64,000 nucleotides of DNA from Xanthobacter autotrophicus Py2 (GCA_000017645.1 CP000781.1:5133501-5197500), one strand, 5' to 3'. Counted from the first letter of the stretch, positions 46,348 to 55,751 are shown. Notes: generated from the sequence alone by a model not told the origin. Program-made: numbers and translations.

Positions 46348-47850
46348 ATGAAAGCCGCCCGGTTGCCCACCTCCCAATTGCCGACGTCCGAGTCCCGTGC
46401 CTCCGGGTCACCCGCGTCCCCCTCCCTGCTGTGGTTCCGCGACGACCTGCGGCTCTCCGACAACCCGGCGCTCGCCGCTTTGGCCGAAGCGCGCACGCCG
46501 CTCGCCGCGCTCTATGTGCTCGACGAGGACAGCCCGGGCGTGCGTCCCCTCGGCGGGGCGGCGCGCTGGTGGCTCGCCCAGTCGCTGCGGGCGTTGGCCG
46601 CCGACCTGAAGGACAGGGGGGTCCCCCTCATCCTGCGCCGGGGTCCGGCCAACCGGGTGGTGCCGGAGGTTGCGGCGCTGCTGGGCGCCGCGACCGTCGC
46701 CTTCAATGACCGCGCCGGCGCGGCGGAGACCCGGGTGGACCACGCGGTGGCCGCGCGGCTCCTGTCCGAAGACCGGCGCGTGCTCAGCTTCTGCGCCCAT
46801 CTGCTGCACCCGCCCGGCAGCGTCGAAGGGGCGTCCGGCGGCATGCCGCGCACCTTCTCCTCGTTCCACCGCGCAGCCCTCAAGGCCCGGCGGCTCGACA
46901 CCCCCCTGCCCGCGCCGAAGCATCTGGATGGTGTCGCCCATCCCCCGGAAGGCGAGACGCTGGAGAGCTTCGACCTTGAGCCCACCCATCCCGACTGGGC
47001 CGGCGGCCTGCGCTCCGCCTGGACCGCCGGCGAAGCGGCCGCCCAGGCGCGTCTCGCCGCCTTCATGGACGCGGGGCTGGCCGGCTATGCGGAGGGCCGC
47101 GACCGGCCGGACCTCAACCACGTCTCCCGCCTGTCGCCCCACCTGCGCTTCGGAGAAATCTCGCCGCGCCAGATCCTGAGCGCCGTGCGCCACGCCGCTG
47201 AGGCCGGCGCGGTGCCGCTGGTGGATGCCGACAAGTTCGAGGCCGAGCTGTACTGGCGGGAATTCTCCTACCATCTCCTCGCCGAGATGCCGGACCTCGC
47301 CCGGAGCAACATCCAGCACGGGTTCGACGCCTTCCCCTGGCGCGAATGCCCCGGCGAGCTGAAGGCCTGGCACAAGGGCCTGACCGGCTATCCGCTGGTG
47401 GACGCCGGCCTGCGCCAGCTCTGGCAGACCGGATGGATGCACAACCGGGTCCGCATGGTGGTGGCCTCCTTCCTCACCAAGCATCTGCTCATCGACTGGC
47501 GCTCCGGCGAGGACTGGTTCTGGGACACGCTGGTGGACGCGGACGGCGCCAACAACGCCGCCTCCTGGCAATGGGTGGCGGGATCGGGGCTCGATGCAGC
47601 GCCGTATTTCCGCATCTTCAATCCGGTGACCCAGGGCGAGAAATTCGACCCCGACGGCACCTATGTGCGCACCTTCGTGCCGGAGCTGGGCAAGCTGCCG
47701 GCGCCCCTCATCCACAAGCCGTGGACGGCGGACGCGCATACGCTGGCCCATGCCGGCATCCGCCTCGGCCACACCTATCCGCGCCCCCTGGTGGACCATG
47801 GTGCCGCGAGGGAGCGGGCCTTGCGGGCATTTGAATCCACACGAAAATGA
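46348..47850 (+). CDS. phrB: Deoxyribodipyrimidine photolyase
   Basis: A 500-residue FAD-dependent photolyase that repairs cyclobutane pyrimidine dimers with blue light. The N-terminal alpha/beta domain starts SLLWFRDDLRLSDNPAL after a ~25-residue Ser/Pro-rich leader. The C-terminal FAD domain has RLSPHLRFGEISPRQ, ELYWREFSYHLL, TGYPLVDAGLRQLWQTGWMH (with NRVRMVVASFL next) and DANNAASWQW-like DGANNAASWQWVAG. The CPD-class I features are complete. AGGAGGAG lies just before the ATG at 46348. It is 175 bp after the transporter, beyond the hairpin array. Confidence 0.95.
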   Translation: MKAARLPTSQLPTSESRASGSPASPSLLWFRDDLRLSDNPALAALAEARTPLAALYVLDEDSPGVRPLGGAARWWLAQSLRALAADLKDRGVPLILRRGPANRVVPEVAALLGAATVAFNDRAGAAETRVDHAVAARLLSEDRRVLSFCAHLLHPPGSVEGASGGMPRTFSSFHRAALKARRLDTPLPAPKHLDGVAHPPEGETLESFDLEPTHPDWAGGLRSAWTAGEAAAQARLAAFMDAGLAGYAEGRDRPDLNHVSRLSPHLRFGEISPRQILSAVRHAAEAGAVPLVDADKFEAELYWREFSYHLLAEMPDLARSNIQHGFDAFPWRECPGELKAWHKGLTGYPLVDAGLRQLWQTGWMHNRVRMVVASFLTKHLLIDWRSGEDWFWDTLVDADGANNAASWQWVAGSGLDAAPYFRIFNPVTQGEKFDPDGTYVRTFVPELGKLPAPLIHKPWTADAHTLAHAGIRLGHTYPRPLVDHGAARERALRAFESTRK

Positions 47851-47926
47851 TGGGGCTTGTCATATTGATACGGCGAGATGCGTTGAGTAACGTGCCACCA
47901 CATTCATTGAAGGCTTTGATCCGCAC

Positions 47927-48955
47927 ATGATCCGTAACGGCCTTGTGGACTCCATCGGCAACACCCCCCTCATCCGCCTGAAGCGTGCCTCCGAAGAGAC
48001 CGGCTGCGAGATCCTCGGCAAGGCCGAGTTCCTCAATCCCGGCCAGTCGGTGAAGGACCGCGCGGCCCTCGGCATCATCAAGGACGCTGTGGCGCGCGGG
48101 GCACTGAAGCCCGGTGGCGTCATCGTGGAAGGCACCGCCGGCAATACCGGCATCGGCCTCGCGCTGGTGGCCGCTCCCCTCGGCTTCCGTACTGTCATCG
48201 TCATTCCCGAGACCCAGTCCCAGGAAAAGAAGGACATGCTGAAGCTCGCCGGCGCCATCCTGGTGGAGGTGCCGGCCGTGGCCTATGCCAATCCGAATAA
48301 TTACGTGAAGGTCTCCGGCCGCCTCGCCGAGGCACTCGCCAAGACCGAGCCCAACGGCGCCATCTGGGCCAACCAGTTCGACAATGTGGCCAACCGGCAG
48401 GCCCATATCGAAACCACCGGGCCCGAGATCTGGGAGCAGACCTGCGGCAAGCTGGACGGCTTCATCTGCGCGGTGGGCACCGGCGGCACGCTGGCCGGCA
48501 TCGCCATCGCGCTGAAGGCGCGCAACCCCAACATCCGCATCGGCCTCGCCGATCCCATGGGCGCGGCGCTCTATTCCTACTACACCACCGGCGAGCTGAA
48601 GGCCGAGGGCTCCTCCATCACCGAGGGCATCGGCCAGGGGCGCATCACCGCCAACCTCGTGGACGCGCCCATCGACACCGCCTTCCAGATCCCGGACGAG
48701 GAAGCTTTGCCCGTGGTGTTCGACCTGCTGCAGCACGAGGGCCTGTGCCTCGGCGGCTCGTCGGGGGTGAACGTGGCCGGCGCCATCCGCCTCGCGAAGG
48801 AGATGGGGCCGGGCCACACCATCGTGACCATCCTGTGCGACTACGGCACCCGCTACCAGTCCAAGCTCTTCAACCCCGAGTTCCTGCGCTCCAAGAACCT
48901 GCCGGTGCCGGAATGGCTGGAGCGCAAGGTCGAGGTGCCGAACGTCCTGGTCTGA
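47927..48955 (+). CDS. cysK: Cysteine synthase A (O-acetylserine sulfhydrylase)
   Basis: A 342-residue PLP enzyme that makes cysteine from O-acetylserine and sulfide. The Schiff-base lysine is K43 in NPGQSVKDRAA. The phosphate loop is GTGGTLAG and the substrate loop EGTAGNTGIG. It is about 20-30 residues longer than E. coli CysK, with the extra length near the middle and C-terminus, as in a second CysK clade of Rhizobiales. No strong Shine-Dalgarno is visible before the ATG at 47927. The next gene is a sulfurtransferase, so the pair handles cysteine and sulfur metabolism. Confidence 0.92.
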   Translation: MIRNGLVDSIGNTPLIRLKRASEETGCEILGKAEFLNPGQSVKDRAALGIIKDAVARGALKPGGVIVEGTAGNTGIGLALVAAPLGFRTVIVIPETQSQEKKDMLKLAGAILVEVPAVAYANPNNYVKVSGRLAEALAKTEPNGAIWANQFDNVANRQAHIETTGPEIWEQTCGKLDGFICAVGTGGTLAGIAIALKARNPNIRIGLADPMGAALYSYYTTGELKAEGSSITEGIGQGRITANLVDAPIDTAFQIPDEEALPVVFDLLQHEGLCLGGSSGVNVAGAIRLAKEMGPGHTIVTILCDYGTRYQSKLFNPEFLRSKNLPVPEWLERKVEVPNVLV

Positions 48956-49074
48956 GCAGGCAGGGCTCCCTTCGCGGCGCGCCTTGCGCCGGCCGCTTGA
49001 CGCGCGTGCCCATCCGCTCAATGAGGGGCCGCGCGCCCTTGCCGGTGCCTGAACGGAGTCGAAAGAGACAGCCC

Positions 49075-49929
49075 ATGAGCGAGACAGTCGACACGCCAGC
49101 GAGCCCCTTCGTCTCCACCGAATGGCTCGCGGCCAATCTGGGCGCTCCCGACCTTGTGGTGGTGGACGCCTCCTGGCACATGCCCAATTCCGGCCGCAGC
49201 GGCGCCAAGGAATATCTGGAGCGGCACATTCCCGGCGCGGTGCATTTCGACATCGACACCATTGCCGACCACTCCACCCCCCTGCCCCACATGCTGCCCG
49301 ACGCGCACGCCTTCGCCGTTGCCGTGGGCGCGCTGGGCATCGGCGACGGGCTGCGCATCGTGGTCTACGATTCGGTGGGCCTGTTCTCGGCGCCCCGGGT
49401 GTGGTGGACCTTCCGGGCCTTCGGCGCGCGTGACGTGAAGATCCTCGACGGCGGCCTGCCCAAATGGCTCGCGGAGGAGCGCCCGGTGGAAGACGGGCCG
49501 GTGCGCCGTCTGCCCGCCACCTTCAATCCGCGCTTCGACCATTCCCTCGTCGCCGATATCGAGCGCGTGGACCAGGCCCTGAAGAGCGGCAGCGCACAGG
49601 TGCTCGACGCCCGCCAGGACACCCGCTTCCGCGGCGAGGCGCCCGAGCCGCGCGAGGGCCTGCCTTCCGGCCACATGCCCGGCAGCTTCAACCTGCCCCA
49701 CGGCCGCCTCGTGAAGGACGGGCGGCTGGTGTCGCCGGAGGAGATCCGCACGGTGGTCGAAGCCTCCGGGCTCGACCTGTCCCGTCCAGTCATCACCTCG
49801 TGCGGATCCGGCGTATCGGCGGCCATCCTGTGGGTGGCGCTTGAGCTGATCGGCAAGACGCCGCTCGCCCTCTATGACGGCTCGTGGACCGAGTGGGGCG
49901 CCAGCGGCAAGGAGATCGCGGTCGGCTGA
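49075..49929 (+). CDS. sseA: 3-mercaptopyruvate sulfurtransferase
   Basis: A 284-residue protein with tandem rhodanese domains. The C-terminal domain has the active-site loop CGSGVSA with C243, the SseA-type loop rather than the thiosulfate type CRxGx[R/T]. The N-terminal domain (LVVVDASWHMPNSGRSGAKE) is inactive in this family. It moves sulfur from 3-mercaptopyruvate, a cysteine transamination product, to thiols or cyanide. It follows cysK by 119 bp on the same strand, likely co-transcribed. The ATG at 49075 has AAAGAGA upstream. Confidence 0.94.
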   Translation: MSETVDTPASPFVSTEWLAANLGAPDLVVVDASWHMPNSGRSGAKEYLERHIPGAVHFDIDTIADHSTPLPHMLPDAHAFAVAVGALGIGDGLRIVVYDSVGLFSAPRVWWTFRAFGARDVKILDGGLPKWLAEERPVEDGPVRRLPATFNPRFDHSLVADIERVDQALKSGSAQVLDARQDTRFRGEAPEPREGLPSGHMPGSFNLPHGRLVKDGRLVSPEEIRTVVEASGLDLSRPVITSCGSGVSAAILWVALELIGKTPLALYDGSWTEWGASGKEIAVG

Positions 49930-49967
49930 CGGGCCGGTCTTCGCACCTCAAGTCTATCACGCTCCTG

Positions 49968-49996
49968 CCGATCAGATCGCGATGCGATCTGATCGG
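49968..49996. terminator. Perfect hairpin between convergent sseA and galE
   Basis: CCGATCAGATCGC and GCGATCTGATCGG form a 13-bp perfect stem with a 3-base loop, midway between two convergent stops. It lacks a U-tract but its position suggests bidirectional termination or 3'-end protection. It resembles CCGATCGGA palindromes elsewhere in the window (near 38352). Confidence 0.55.
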
Positions 49997-50002
49997 ACTG
50001 CG

Positions 50003-51019
50003 TCAGGCCACGCTGCTGGCGGCGGCCCGTTGCGCGGCCTTGCGCCGTTCCAGGCGCTTTTCCCACTCGATGGCATGACCGACGATGGTGGGCAGATGGT
50101 CGAGGGTCGGTTCCCAACCGAGTTCGGCGCGAACGCGGTCGGCCCTGGCCACCAGGCAAGCCGGATCGCCCGGCCGACGCGGCGAGAGCGTCACCGGAAA
50201 GTCGATGCCGGACACCTCCTTCACCACGTCCACCACCTCCTTCACGGAATAGCCGCGGCCGTAGCCGCAATTCACCTTCAGGCTCCCGCCGCCGGCCCGC
50301 AGGCGCTCCAGCGCCGCCACATGGGCCCGGGCGAGATCGGTGACGTGGATATAGTCGCGGATGCAGGTGCCATCCCGCGTAGGATAGTCGGTGCCGTAGA
50401 TCTCAAGGCCCGGCCTTGCGCCCGCCGCCACCTGACTCGCGATCTTGATGAGGTGGGTGGCGACGCGGGACGACTGGCCCGAGCGCCCCAGCGGATCGGC
50501 GCCGGCCACGTTGAAATAGCGCAGCGCCGTGTAGACGAGGCCGTGGGCGCGGGCCGCGTCCTCCAGCATCCATTCGCTCGCCAGCTTGGAGCGGCCGTAG
50601 GGATTGATGGGGACGGTGGGCTCGTCCTCGCCGATGATGTCCACCACCGGCTCGCCGTAGACCGAGGCGGAGGAGGAAAAAATCATCCGCGTCACCCCGG
50701 CCTCGATCGCGGTCTGGATCAGGGTGCGGGTCTTCACGATGTTGCCGAAATAATAGCCGAGCGGGTCCGCCACCGATTCCGCCACCAGGCTCCGGGCCGC
50801 GAAATGGATGATCTCGGTGATGCCGCGCTCTTCCAGCAGGCGCCGCATGAAAACGGCGTCGCCCACGTCACCCACCACCAGGTCGATCGCTTCCGGCACG
50901 GCCCAGTCGAAGCCGGTGGAGAGGTCGTCCAGCACGGTGACGCTTTCCCCGCGCCCGACCAGCTCGAGAACAGCATGGCTTCCGATATAGCCGGCACCGC
51001 CGGTCACAAGCACTGACAT
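50003..51019 (-). CDS. galE: UDP-glucose 4-epimerase
   Basis: A 338-residue extended SDR that interconverts UDP-glucose and UDP-galactose for surface polysaccharide. The NAD motif VTGGAGYIGSH is at residues 5-15. The catalytic pair is Y141 and K145 in NPYGRSKLASE, with the active-site serine in FSSSASVYGEP. Later landmarks are LRYFNVAGADP and RDGTCIRDYIHVTDL. The ATG at 51019 is preferred over a TTG 24 bp upstream. A methyltransferase gene lies 144 bp upstream on the same strand. Confidence 0.95.
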   Translation of the reverse strand: MSVLVTGGAGYIGSHAVLELVGRGESVTVLDDLSTGFDWAVPEAIDLVVGDVGDAVFMRRLLEERGITEIIHFAARSLVAESVADPLGYYFGNIVKTRTLIQTAIEAGVTRMIFSSSASVYGEPVVDIIGEDEPTVPINPYGRSKLASEWMLEDAARAHGLVYTALRYFNVAGADPLGRSGQSSRVATHLIKIASQVAAGARPGLEIYGTDYPTRDGTCIRDYIHVTDLARAHVAALERLRAGGGSLKVNCGYGRGYSVKEVVDVVKEVSGIDFPVTLSPRRPGDPACLVARADRVRAELGWEPTLDHLPTIVGHAIEWEKRLERRKAAQRAAASSVA

Positions 51020-51163
51020 TAAGGTTGCCGCCCCAACATTCAAACAAGAGACGCGCCGCCGCGTCCCGCTCCGCCACAGCCAGGCGGTGGACGAAATACC
51101 ATTGCGATAACCACTCCGGTAGCCGCGCCCCTTCCAGCCACCGAAAGAAGAGAAAGTAAGGGG

Positions 51164-51892
51164 TCAGGACGGAGCGGAGCGGGTCCTTGTGAGCACCATG
51201 AGCGACCAGCCGCCCACGAGGCGCACGATGGCATCTGGCGCAAGCCCAAAGGCCACCTTGCGCGGGAACGCCGCGAGCCGCTTCTTCAGGGTCTTGCCGG
51301 CCTGGTCGATGGCCCAGGGCGTATAGAAATGGTCGACCACCTCAAGCCCGCATTCATCCAGCAGGGAGAGCGCCGTGGCCTTGGTGAAATAATGCAGGTG
51401 GCCGATATGGTTGCGCGCATCCTCGATAACCCACCCGCGCGCCACCGCCAGTGCGTTCATGTCGAGCGGGATATGCAGCACCTGGTGGGTTGAGATGCGA
51501 CCCATGGACCGGGCGAAGGCGAACGGGTCCTCCACGTGCTCGATCACGTCGATGGCCATGCTCACGTCGTAGTGTCGTCCGCCGTCGAACGGGCTGCCTT
51601 GGGTGTAAGTGAGGTTGGGCGCCTGCCGCTGCTGGCATATGGCGAAGGCGTGGGGTGAGATTTCAAAGCCGTCCACCGTCGCATCCGGAAGATGGCGCGC
51701 CATGAGCTCGACGATGCCTCCTGCGCCGCAGCCGATCTCGCACAGGGACGCGGGCCGGATGGAATTGCGATCGAGGATATTGGAGATATGCGCGAACTTC
51801 CACGCGCTGTCGTCCTGGTGCCAATCGGAATTGGCGGAAATGTAGCGCTCGTCGAGATAACGGCTGAGATTTCCCGCTTCGTTCAGAGTCAT
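51164..51892 (-). CDS. Class I SAM-dependent methyltransferase
   Basis: A 242-residue methyltransferase. The SAM-binding motif I is LCEIGCGAGGIVE (about residues 49-61), and the post-motif acidic residue is in DGFEISPHA. MAIDVIEHVEDP marks motif II and is typical of methyltransferases acting on small molecules, lipids or glycans. The substrate is unknown; with GalE and an acyltransferase as neighbours, a surface glycan is a reasonable guess. The ATG at 51892 follows GGAAAGAG. A good minus-strand promoter lies about 210 bp upstream. Confidence 0.88.
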   Translation of the reverse strand: MTLNEAGNLSRYLDERYISANSDWHQDDSAWKFAHISNILDRNSIRPASLCEIGCGAGGIVELMARHLPDATVDGFEISPHAFAICQQRQAPNLTYTQGSPFDGGRHYDVSMAIDVIEHVEDPFAFARSMGRISTHQVLHIPLDMNALAVARGWVIEDARNHIGHLHYFTKATALSLLDECGLEVVDHFYTPWAIDQAGKTLKKRLAAFPRKVAFGLAPDAIVRLVGGWSLMVLTRTRSAPS

Positions 51893-52227
51893 GTGCGGCT
51901 CTTTCCAACGGAGGCGCCAGCTTGGTCGTTGGCACTCTACCTGCAATTGCAGACCTTAGGGAAGCCCGAAAAGTTGGCGTTTGCTGATAGTTCCCGCACC
52001 TGCGAGAAGGCTCGAAAGTTTATATCGCACATGCTAACCTGGAGATGCGGCGCCACGTTGTCGGGCACGAACCGGCGGTGTGGCGCGCGGGGCATTATGT
52101 TACTATAATACCATAATCACAAAGTCTTGGTCAAGCTGCGAGCTTCTGCGACTGGCCACCCGGACGGCGTGGCAATCGACCCGACCCGCCAGTGCCAGGC
52201 CCGGCGGACCGCAGAAACGGATGGCGG
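51893..52227. other. Divergent region between methyltransferase and acyltransferase genes
   Basis: These 335 bp contain no gene. An AT-rich patch at 52095-52135 holds a minus-strand promoter and an imperfect dyad (ATTATG/CATAAT) over its -10. The plus-strand promoter of the acyltransferase is not obvious; TATAAT occurs at 52104-52109 but without a matching -35. Confidence 0.5.
52105..52134 (-). promoter_or_regulatory. Promoter of the methyltransferase gene
   Basis: On the minus strand TTGACC (52129-52134), 18 bp, TATTAT (52105-52110): five of six and five of six matches to consensus. It sits in the only AT-rich patch of the gap. A 6-bp dyad overlaps the -10, hinting at control. Confidence 0.55.
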
Positions 52228-53298
52228 ATGAAACCCACCTATCTCGTCAACGTGCAGATCCTGCGCTTCTTCGCGGCCGCTCTGGTGGTGTTCGCCCATG
52301 TGGGTGTGGAAGTCGGCAACGTCGCCGCGCGCACCGGACGCTCGTTTGACGAGATCGGCCTCATCGACTGGGGCCTTGGCGTCGACATCTTCTTCGTCAT
52401 CAGCGGCTTCATCATGTACTACATGATGCACGACCGCTTCGGCGCCCCCGGCGCCCCCGTGGACTTCCTGCGCCGGCGGCTCATCCGCATCGTGCCGCTC
52501 TACTGGATCTGCACCTCCCTGATGTTGGCCGCGCTGCTGGCGGCGCCGCAGCTCATCAACAACAACGGGCTCGACCTGAAGCACGTCGTCGCGTCCTACA
52601 CCTTCATCCCTTGGCCGCGCGCCGATGGGGAACTGTTCCCCATCCTGTCCCTGGGCTGGACGCTCAATTACGAGATGCTGTTCTACGCCCTGTTCGCGGT
52701 GGCGCTGCTACTGCCCCGCCGGGCCGGGCTCACGGCGCTGGGGGCCATGTTCCTCCTTCTCATCCTCGCCGCCCTCCTCGCGCCGGACCGTTTCTTTCTG
52801 CTGAAATTCTGGGGCAATCCCATCATCGGCGAGTTCCTGCTGGGCACCTGCGTGGCCGCGCTCTTTATCAATGGACGCCGCCTCTCCGGCACCATCGCCC
52901 TGGCCTTGGTGGTGGCCGGCATCGCCCTCGCCCTGGCCTTCTTCCAGACCTCCGCCTACGAGCACGTCTGGCGCCTCGTCACCGGCGGCATTCCGGCAGC
53001 GTTCATCGTCGCCGCGGCCGTGCTCGGCCCGGCCCTGCGCGAGAATGGGCTGGCGCGGGCGCTGGCGCTGGGGGGCGACGCCTCCTACGCGCTCTATCTG
53101 ACCCACCCCTTCACCATCAAGCTGTTCGGCGTGGCGGGGGCCAAGGTGGGCCTGCCGCTGGTCGCCATCTACGCCATCGGCTTCGTGCTGACGGTGCTGG
53201 TGTCGGTGGCCGTCCACCTGTGGGCGGAAAAGCCCATCGGCCAGTGGCTGGTGCGCAAGACCGCAAGCCCCAAGCGCGCCGTCCGCGCCGCCTCCTGA
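52228..53298 (+). CDS. Acyltransferase family 3 membrane protein
   Basis: A 356-residue integral membrane acyltransferase with about ten helices. The N-terminus has the family core VQILRFFAAALVVFAHVG, with the conserved Arg and catalytic His, and GVDIFFVISGFIMYYM. Later features are RRRLIRIVPLYW and YALYLTHPF near the C-terminus. Members O-acylate exopolysaccharides, O-antigens, Nod factors or peptidoglycan; the substrate here is unknown. The ATG at 52228 (MKPTYLVN) is chosen over an upstream in-frame ATG because the conserved helix starts just after it. A hairpin spans its stop codon. Confidence 0.9.
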   Translation: MKPTYLVNVQILRFFAAALVVFAHVGVEVGNVAARTGRSFDEIGLIDWGLGVDIFFVISGFIMYYMMHDRFGAPGAPVDFLRRRLIRIVPLYWICTSLMLAALLAAPQLINNNGLDLKHVVASYTFIPWPRADGELFPILSLGWTLNYEMLFYALFAVALLLPRRAGLTALGAMFLLLILAALLAPDRFFLLKFWGNPIIGEFLLGTCVAALFINGRRLSGTIALALVVAGIALALAFFQTSAYEHVWRLVTGGIPAAFIVAAAVLGPALRENGLARALALGGDASYALYLTHPFTIKLFGVAGAKVGLPLVAIYAIGFVLTVLVSVAVHLWAEKPIGQWLVRKTASPKRAVRAAS

Positions 53299-53307
53299 GG
53301 CGGCGCG
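53284..53307 (+). other. Hairpin spanning the acyltransferase stop codon
   Basis: A 10-bp GC stem (CGCGCCGCCT with its complement) with loop CCTG; the TGA at 53296-53298 sits in the loop and the first stem base. No U-tract. It has the same architecture as the hairpin over the mrcA stop. Confidence 0.45.
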
Positions 53308-53425
53308 CGGCTGTCGGGGACAACCACCGGGCGGGATTTCCAGAAGCTCCGAGCTTGAGCTAGGCTCCCGGCGCAGCCTTCGCCAAGAGGGTTGGGCCAA
53401 GAGGGTTGGGCCGAGGGGGGCTTGC

Positions 53426-54985
53426 TTGCGTCGCCGCCGCATCTGGATCGTCGTGCTCTTGGCCGTGGCTGCGGTGCTGCTCGCGCGGCTGTTCGTGGTC
53501 GCTCGCGACCTGCCCGGAACCATCACGGCGGCGCATTTCGAGACCCTGCGGGCCGACCAGCCGCGCATGCGCGCCTTCCTGAACCGCATGCCCAAGGGCG
53601 GCGACCTGCACACCCATCTGTCGGGCGCGGTCTATGCGGAGCGCTTTCTCGCCTGGGCGGTACGCGACGGCCTGTGCTTCCGCCGCGCCGACATGACTCT
53701 CCTGCCCCGGCCGGACGGCGCCGCCCCCGACCAGCCGTGCGGGACGGACCCTGCCGTGGTGCCGCTGGCCGACGCCGTGTCCGGCCCGAAGGGGCAGACC
53801 ACCTACGATCTCATCCTCAATGCCCTCTCCACCCGCTGGTTCCTGCCGACCCTGGCGGTGCCCTCGGGCCATGACCAGTTCTTCGCCACCTTCGGCAAGT
53901 TCAACGCCGCCACCGGCGGCTCGGACTGGGACCAGACCGCCCGCCGCATGGCCGAGATGGTAGTGGACGAGCTGAAGCAGTACGACGCCTCGAAGGTCCA
54001 GTATGTGGAGTTCATGGTCACCTTCTTCGAAGGCGCCGACCGCGAGCGGATGACGCAGGCCATTGGCGCGGTGGGCGAGCCGGCCGCCATGCTGGCGACG
54101 CTCCAGCGCAGCGGCCTCGACGCGGCGGTGGCGGCAAAGGCGCGTCAGGTCGCCGCCATCGTGGCGCACATCGAGGGCCTGCGCGACTGCGCGGGCGATG
54201 CCACCCGCCCCGGCTGTGGCGTCACCTTCCGCTTCATCGCGCAGGTGAACCGCAACAGCGCGCCGGCCTCGGTCTTCGCCCAGACCGCGCTGGCGGCTGG
54301 CCTGGTGCGGGCGGCACCCGGCATGGTGGTGGGGCTGAACTATGTGGGGCCGGAGGACTACCGGGTCTCCCTGCGCGATTACCGCACCCACATGAAATGG
54401 ATCGGCTTCCTCGCCGGCGCCGACGTGCCGGTGGCGCTGCATGCGGGCGAGCTGTGGCTCGGGCTGGTGCCGCCGGATGACCTCGACTTCCATATCCGCG
54501 AGGCGGTGGAAATTGCCGGCGCCCGGCGCATCGGCCACGGCACGGCGGTGGGTTTCGAGCGCAACATGGAAGGCCTGCTCGCCGAGATGCGCCGGCGCGG
54601 GGTCACCATTGAGATCGCGCTCACCTCCAGCGACGTGATCCTCGGCGTGCGCGGCAGGGCGCACCCCATCGTCACCTATCTCAACGCCGGCGTGCCGGTG
54701 ACGCTGGCCACCGACGACGCCGGCGTGTCACGCATCGACCTCACCAACGAGTATTTCCGCGCCGCGCGCGACCATGGGCTGGGCTACGCCCGGCTGAAGG
54801 CCATCGCCCACACGGCCCTTGCCCATTCGTTCCTGACCGAAGCGGAGAAGGACCGCGAGGGCGCCCGCCTCGACCGGGCGTTCGCCGATTTCGAACAGAA
54901 CGTGAGGGAGGAGCAGCCGGCCTCGGCCCAGCTTGTGGCGGTGCTACAGGCGCTACTCCCCCTGCCCTTGCCCCAGTTGCGCTGA
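53426..54985 (+). CDS. Membrane-anchored adenosine deaminase-like metal hydrolase
   Basis: A 519-residue amidohydrolase with an N-terminal signal anchor (RRRRIWIVVLLAVAAVLLAR, residues 2-21). Zinc and catalytic motifs match adenosine deaminase: GGDLHTHLSGA (HxH), HAGEL, IGHGTAVGF and TDDAGVSRI. It is much longer than cytosolic deaminases (~330-350); the extra residues fall between the first His motif and the barrel core. Translation probably starts at TTG 53426, with GAGGGGGG upstream. The anchor predicts a periplasmic domain, so it may deaminate external nucleosides for scavenging. It converges with a GST gene over 10 bp. Confidence 0.88.
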   Translation: MRRRRIWIVVLLAVAAVLLARLFVVARDLPGTITAAHFETLRADQPRMRAFLNRMPKGGDLHTHLSGAVYAERFLAWAVRDGLCFRRADMTLLPRPDGAAPDQPCGTDPAVVPLADAVSGPKGQTTYDLILNALSTRWFLPTLAVPSGHDQFFATFGKFNAATGGSDWDQTARRMAEMVVDELKQYDASKVQYVEFMVTFFEGADRERMTQAIGAVGEPAAMLATLQRSGLDAAVAAKARQVAAIVAHIEGLRDCAGDATRPGCGVTFRFIAQVNRNSAPASVFAQTALAAGLVRAAPGMVVGLNYVGPEDYRVSLRDYRTHMKWIGFLAGADVPVALHAGELWLGLVPPDDLDFHIREAVEIAGARRIGHGTAVGFERNMEGLLAEMRRRGVTIEIALTSSDVILGVRGRAHPIVTYLNAGVPVTLATDDAGVSRIDLTNEYFRAARDHGLGYARLKAIAHTALAHSFLTEAEKDREGARLDRAFADFEQNVREEQPASAQLVAVLQALLPLPLPQLR

Positions 54986-54995
54986 GCCCCATGGA

Positions 54996-55640
54996 TCAGG
55001 TGCGGTAGCCTTCCTCGGCCAGCACCTGCCTCACCACCGGCCGCGCCCGCACCCGCTGGTAGTGGGCGAGCACGCGCGGCGGCATGGGAATGCCGGTCTT
55101 TTCCGCCCAGAACTCGTTGTAGAACAACGCCGCGTCGGCAATGGAGAAAGCCGGTCCAACCGCATAGCCCTCGGCCGGCAGACGCTTTTCCAGCACTGCG
55201 AATGCCTGCTCGACGATCTCCCGGCCATGGGAGGTCACGTCGTCCTTCAGTTGCTGTCCGGGCTTCGCGCCGCCCGACGATATGTAGCGTTCGGAGGTGA
55301 AGATGCGGGTGAAGCCCTCGCCATGCAGCTGGATCAGCGCGAATTCCAGCAGGTCCACCGCTTGCGCCGCCAGCGCGGGATCGTCCGGCAGGAGCTTGGC
55401 GCGCGGGTAGGTCTGCGCCAGCCACAGCGCGATGGACTTGAAATCGGTGAGGGCGGTGCCGTCATCGAGCACGAGGCTGGGGATCGTGCCCCTCGGATTG
55501 ATCTTGAGATATTCCGGGCGCAGGTGGTCGCCGGCCGGAATGTTGATGACCCAGACCTCGAACGGCAGTTCCAGCGTTTCGAGCAGGATGTGGATGCCGG
55601 TCGAACACGAACCCGGCGTCATGTAGAATTTCAGTGCCAT
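54996..55640 (-). CDS. Glutathione S-transferase family protein
   Basis: A 214-residue GST. The thioredoxin-fold N-terminal domain reads MALKFYMTPGSCSTGIHILL, with PSLVLDDGTALTDFKSIALW carrying the glutathione-contact region, and a helical C-terminal domain follows (from about residue 85). The SxS/T motif near residue 11-14 fits beta-class or related bacterial enzymes. No partner enzyme hints at a substrate. It is divergent from ppk2 across 221 bp. Confidence 0.88.
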   Translation of the reverse strand: MALKFYMTPGSCSTGIHILLETLELPFEVWVINIPAGDHLRPEYLKINPRGTIPSLVLDDGTALTDFKSIALWLAQTYPRAKLLPDDPALAAQAVDLLEFALIQLHGEGFTRIFTSERYISSGGAKPGQQLKDDVTSHGREIVEQAFAVLEKRLPAEGYAVGPAFSIADAALFYNEFWAEKTGIPMPPRVLAHYQRVRARPVVRQVLAEEGYRT

Positions 55641-55751
55641 GGCGCGCGCCAAGCAAGAACGCCGCCATGACCGAATCCCGACACTGTCCCGCGCTGAACG
55701 ACGCGGCCGCCGGCCCCCGTGGCGGCAGCGACGGGCCTTTGGCCGTTGATT

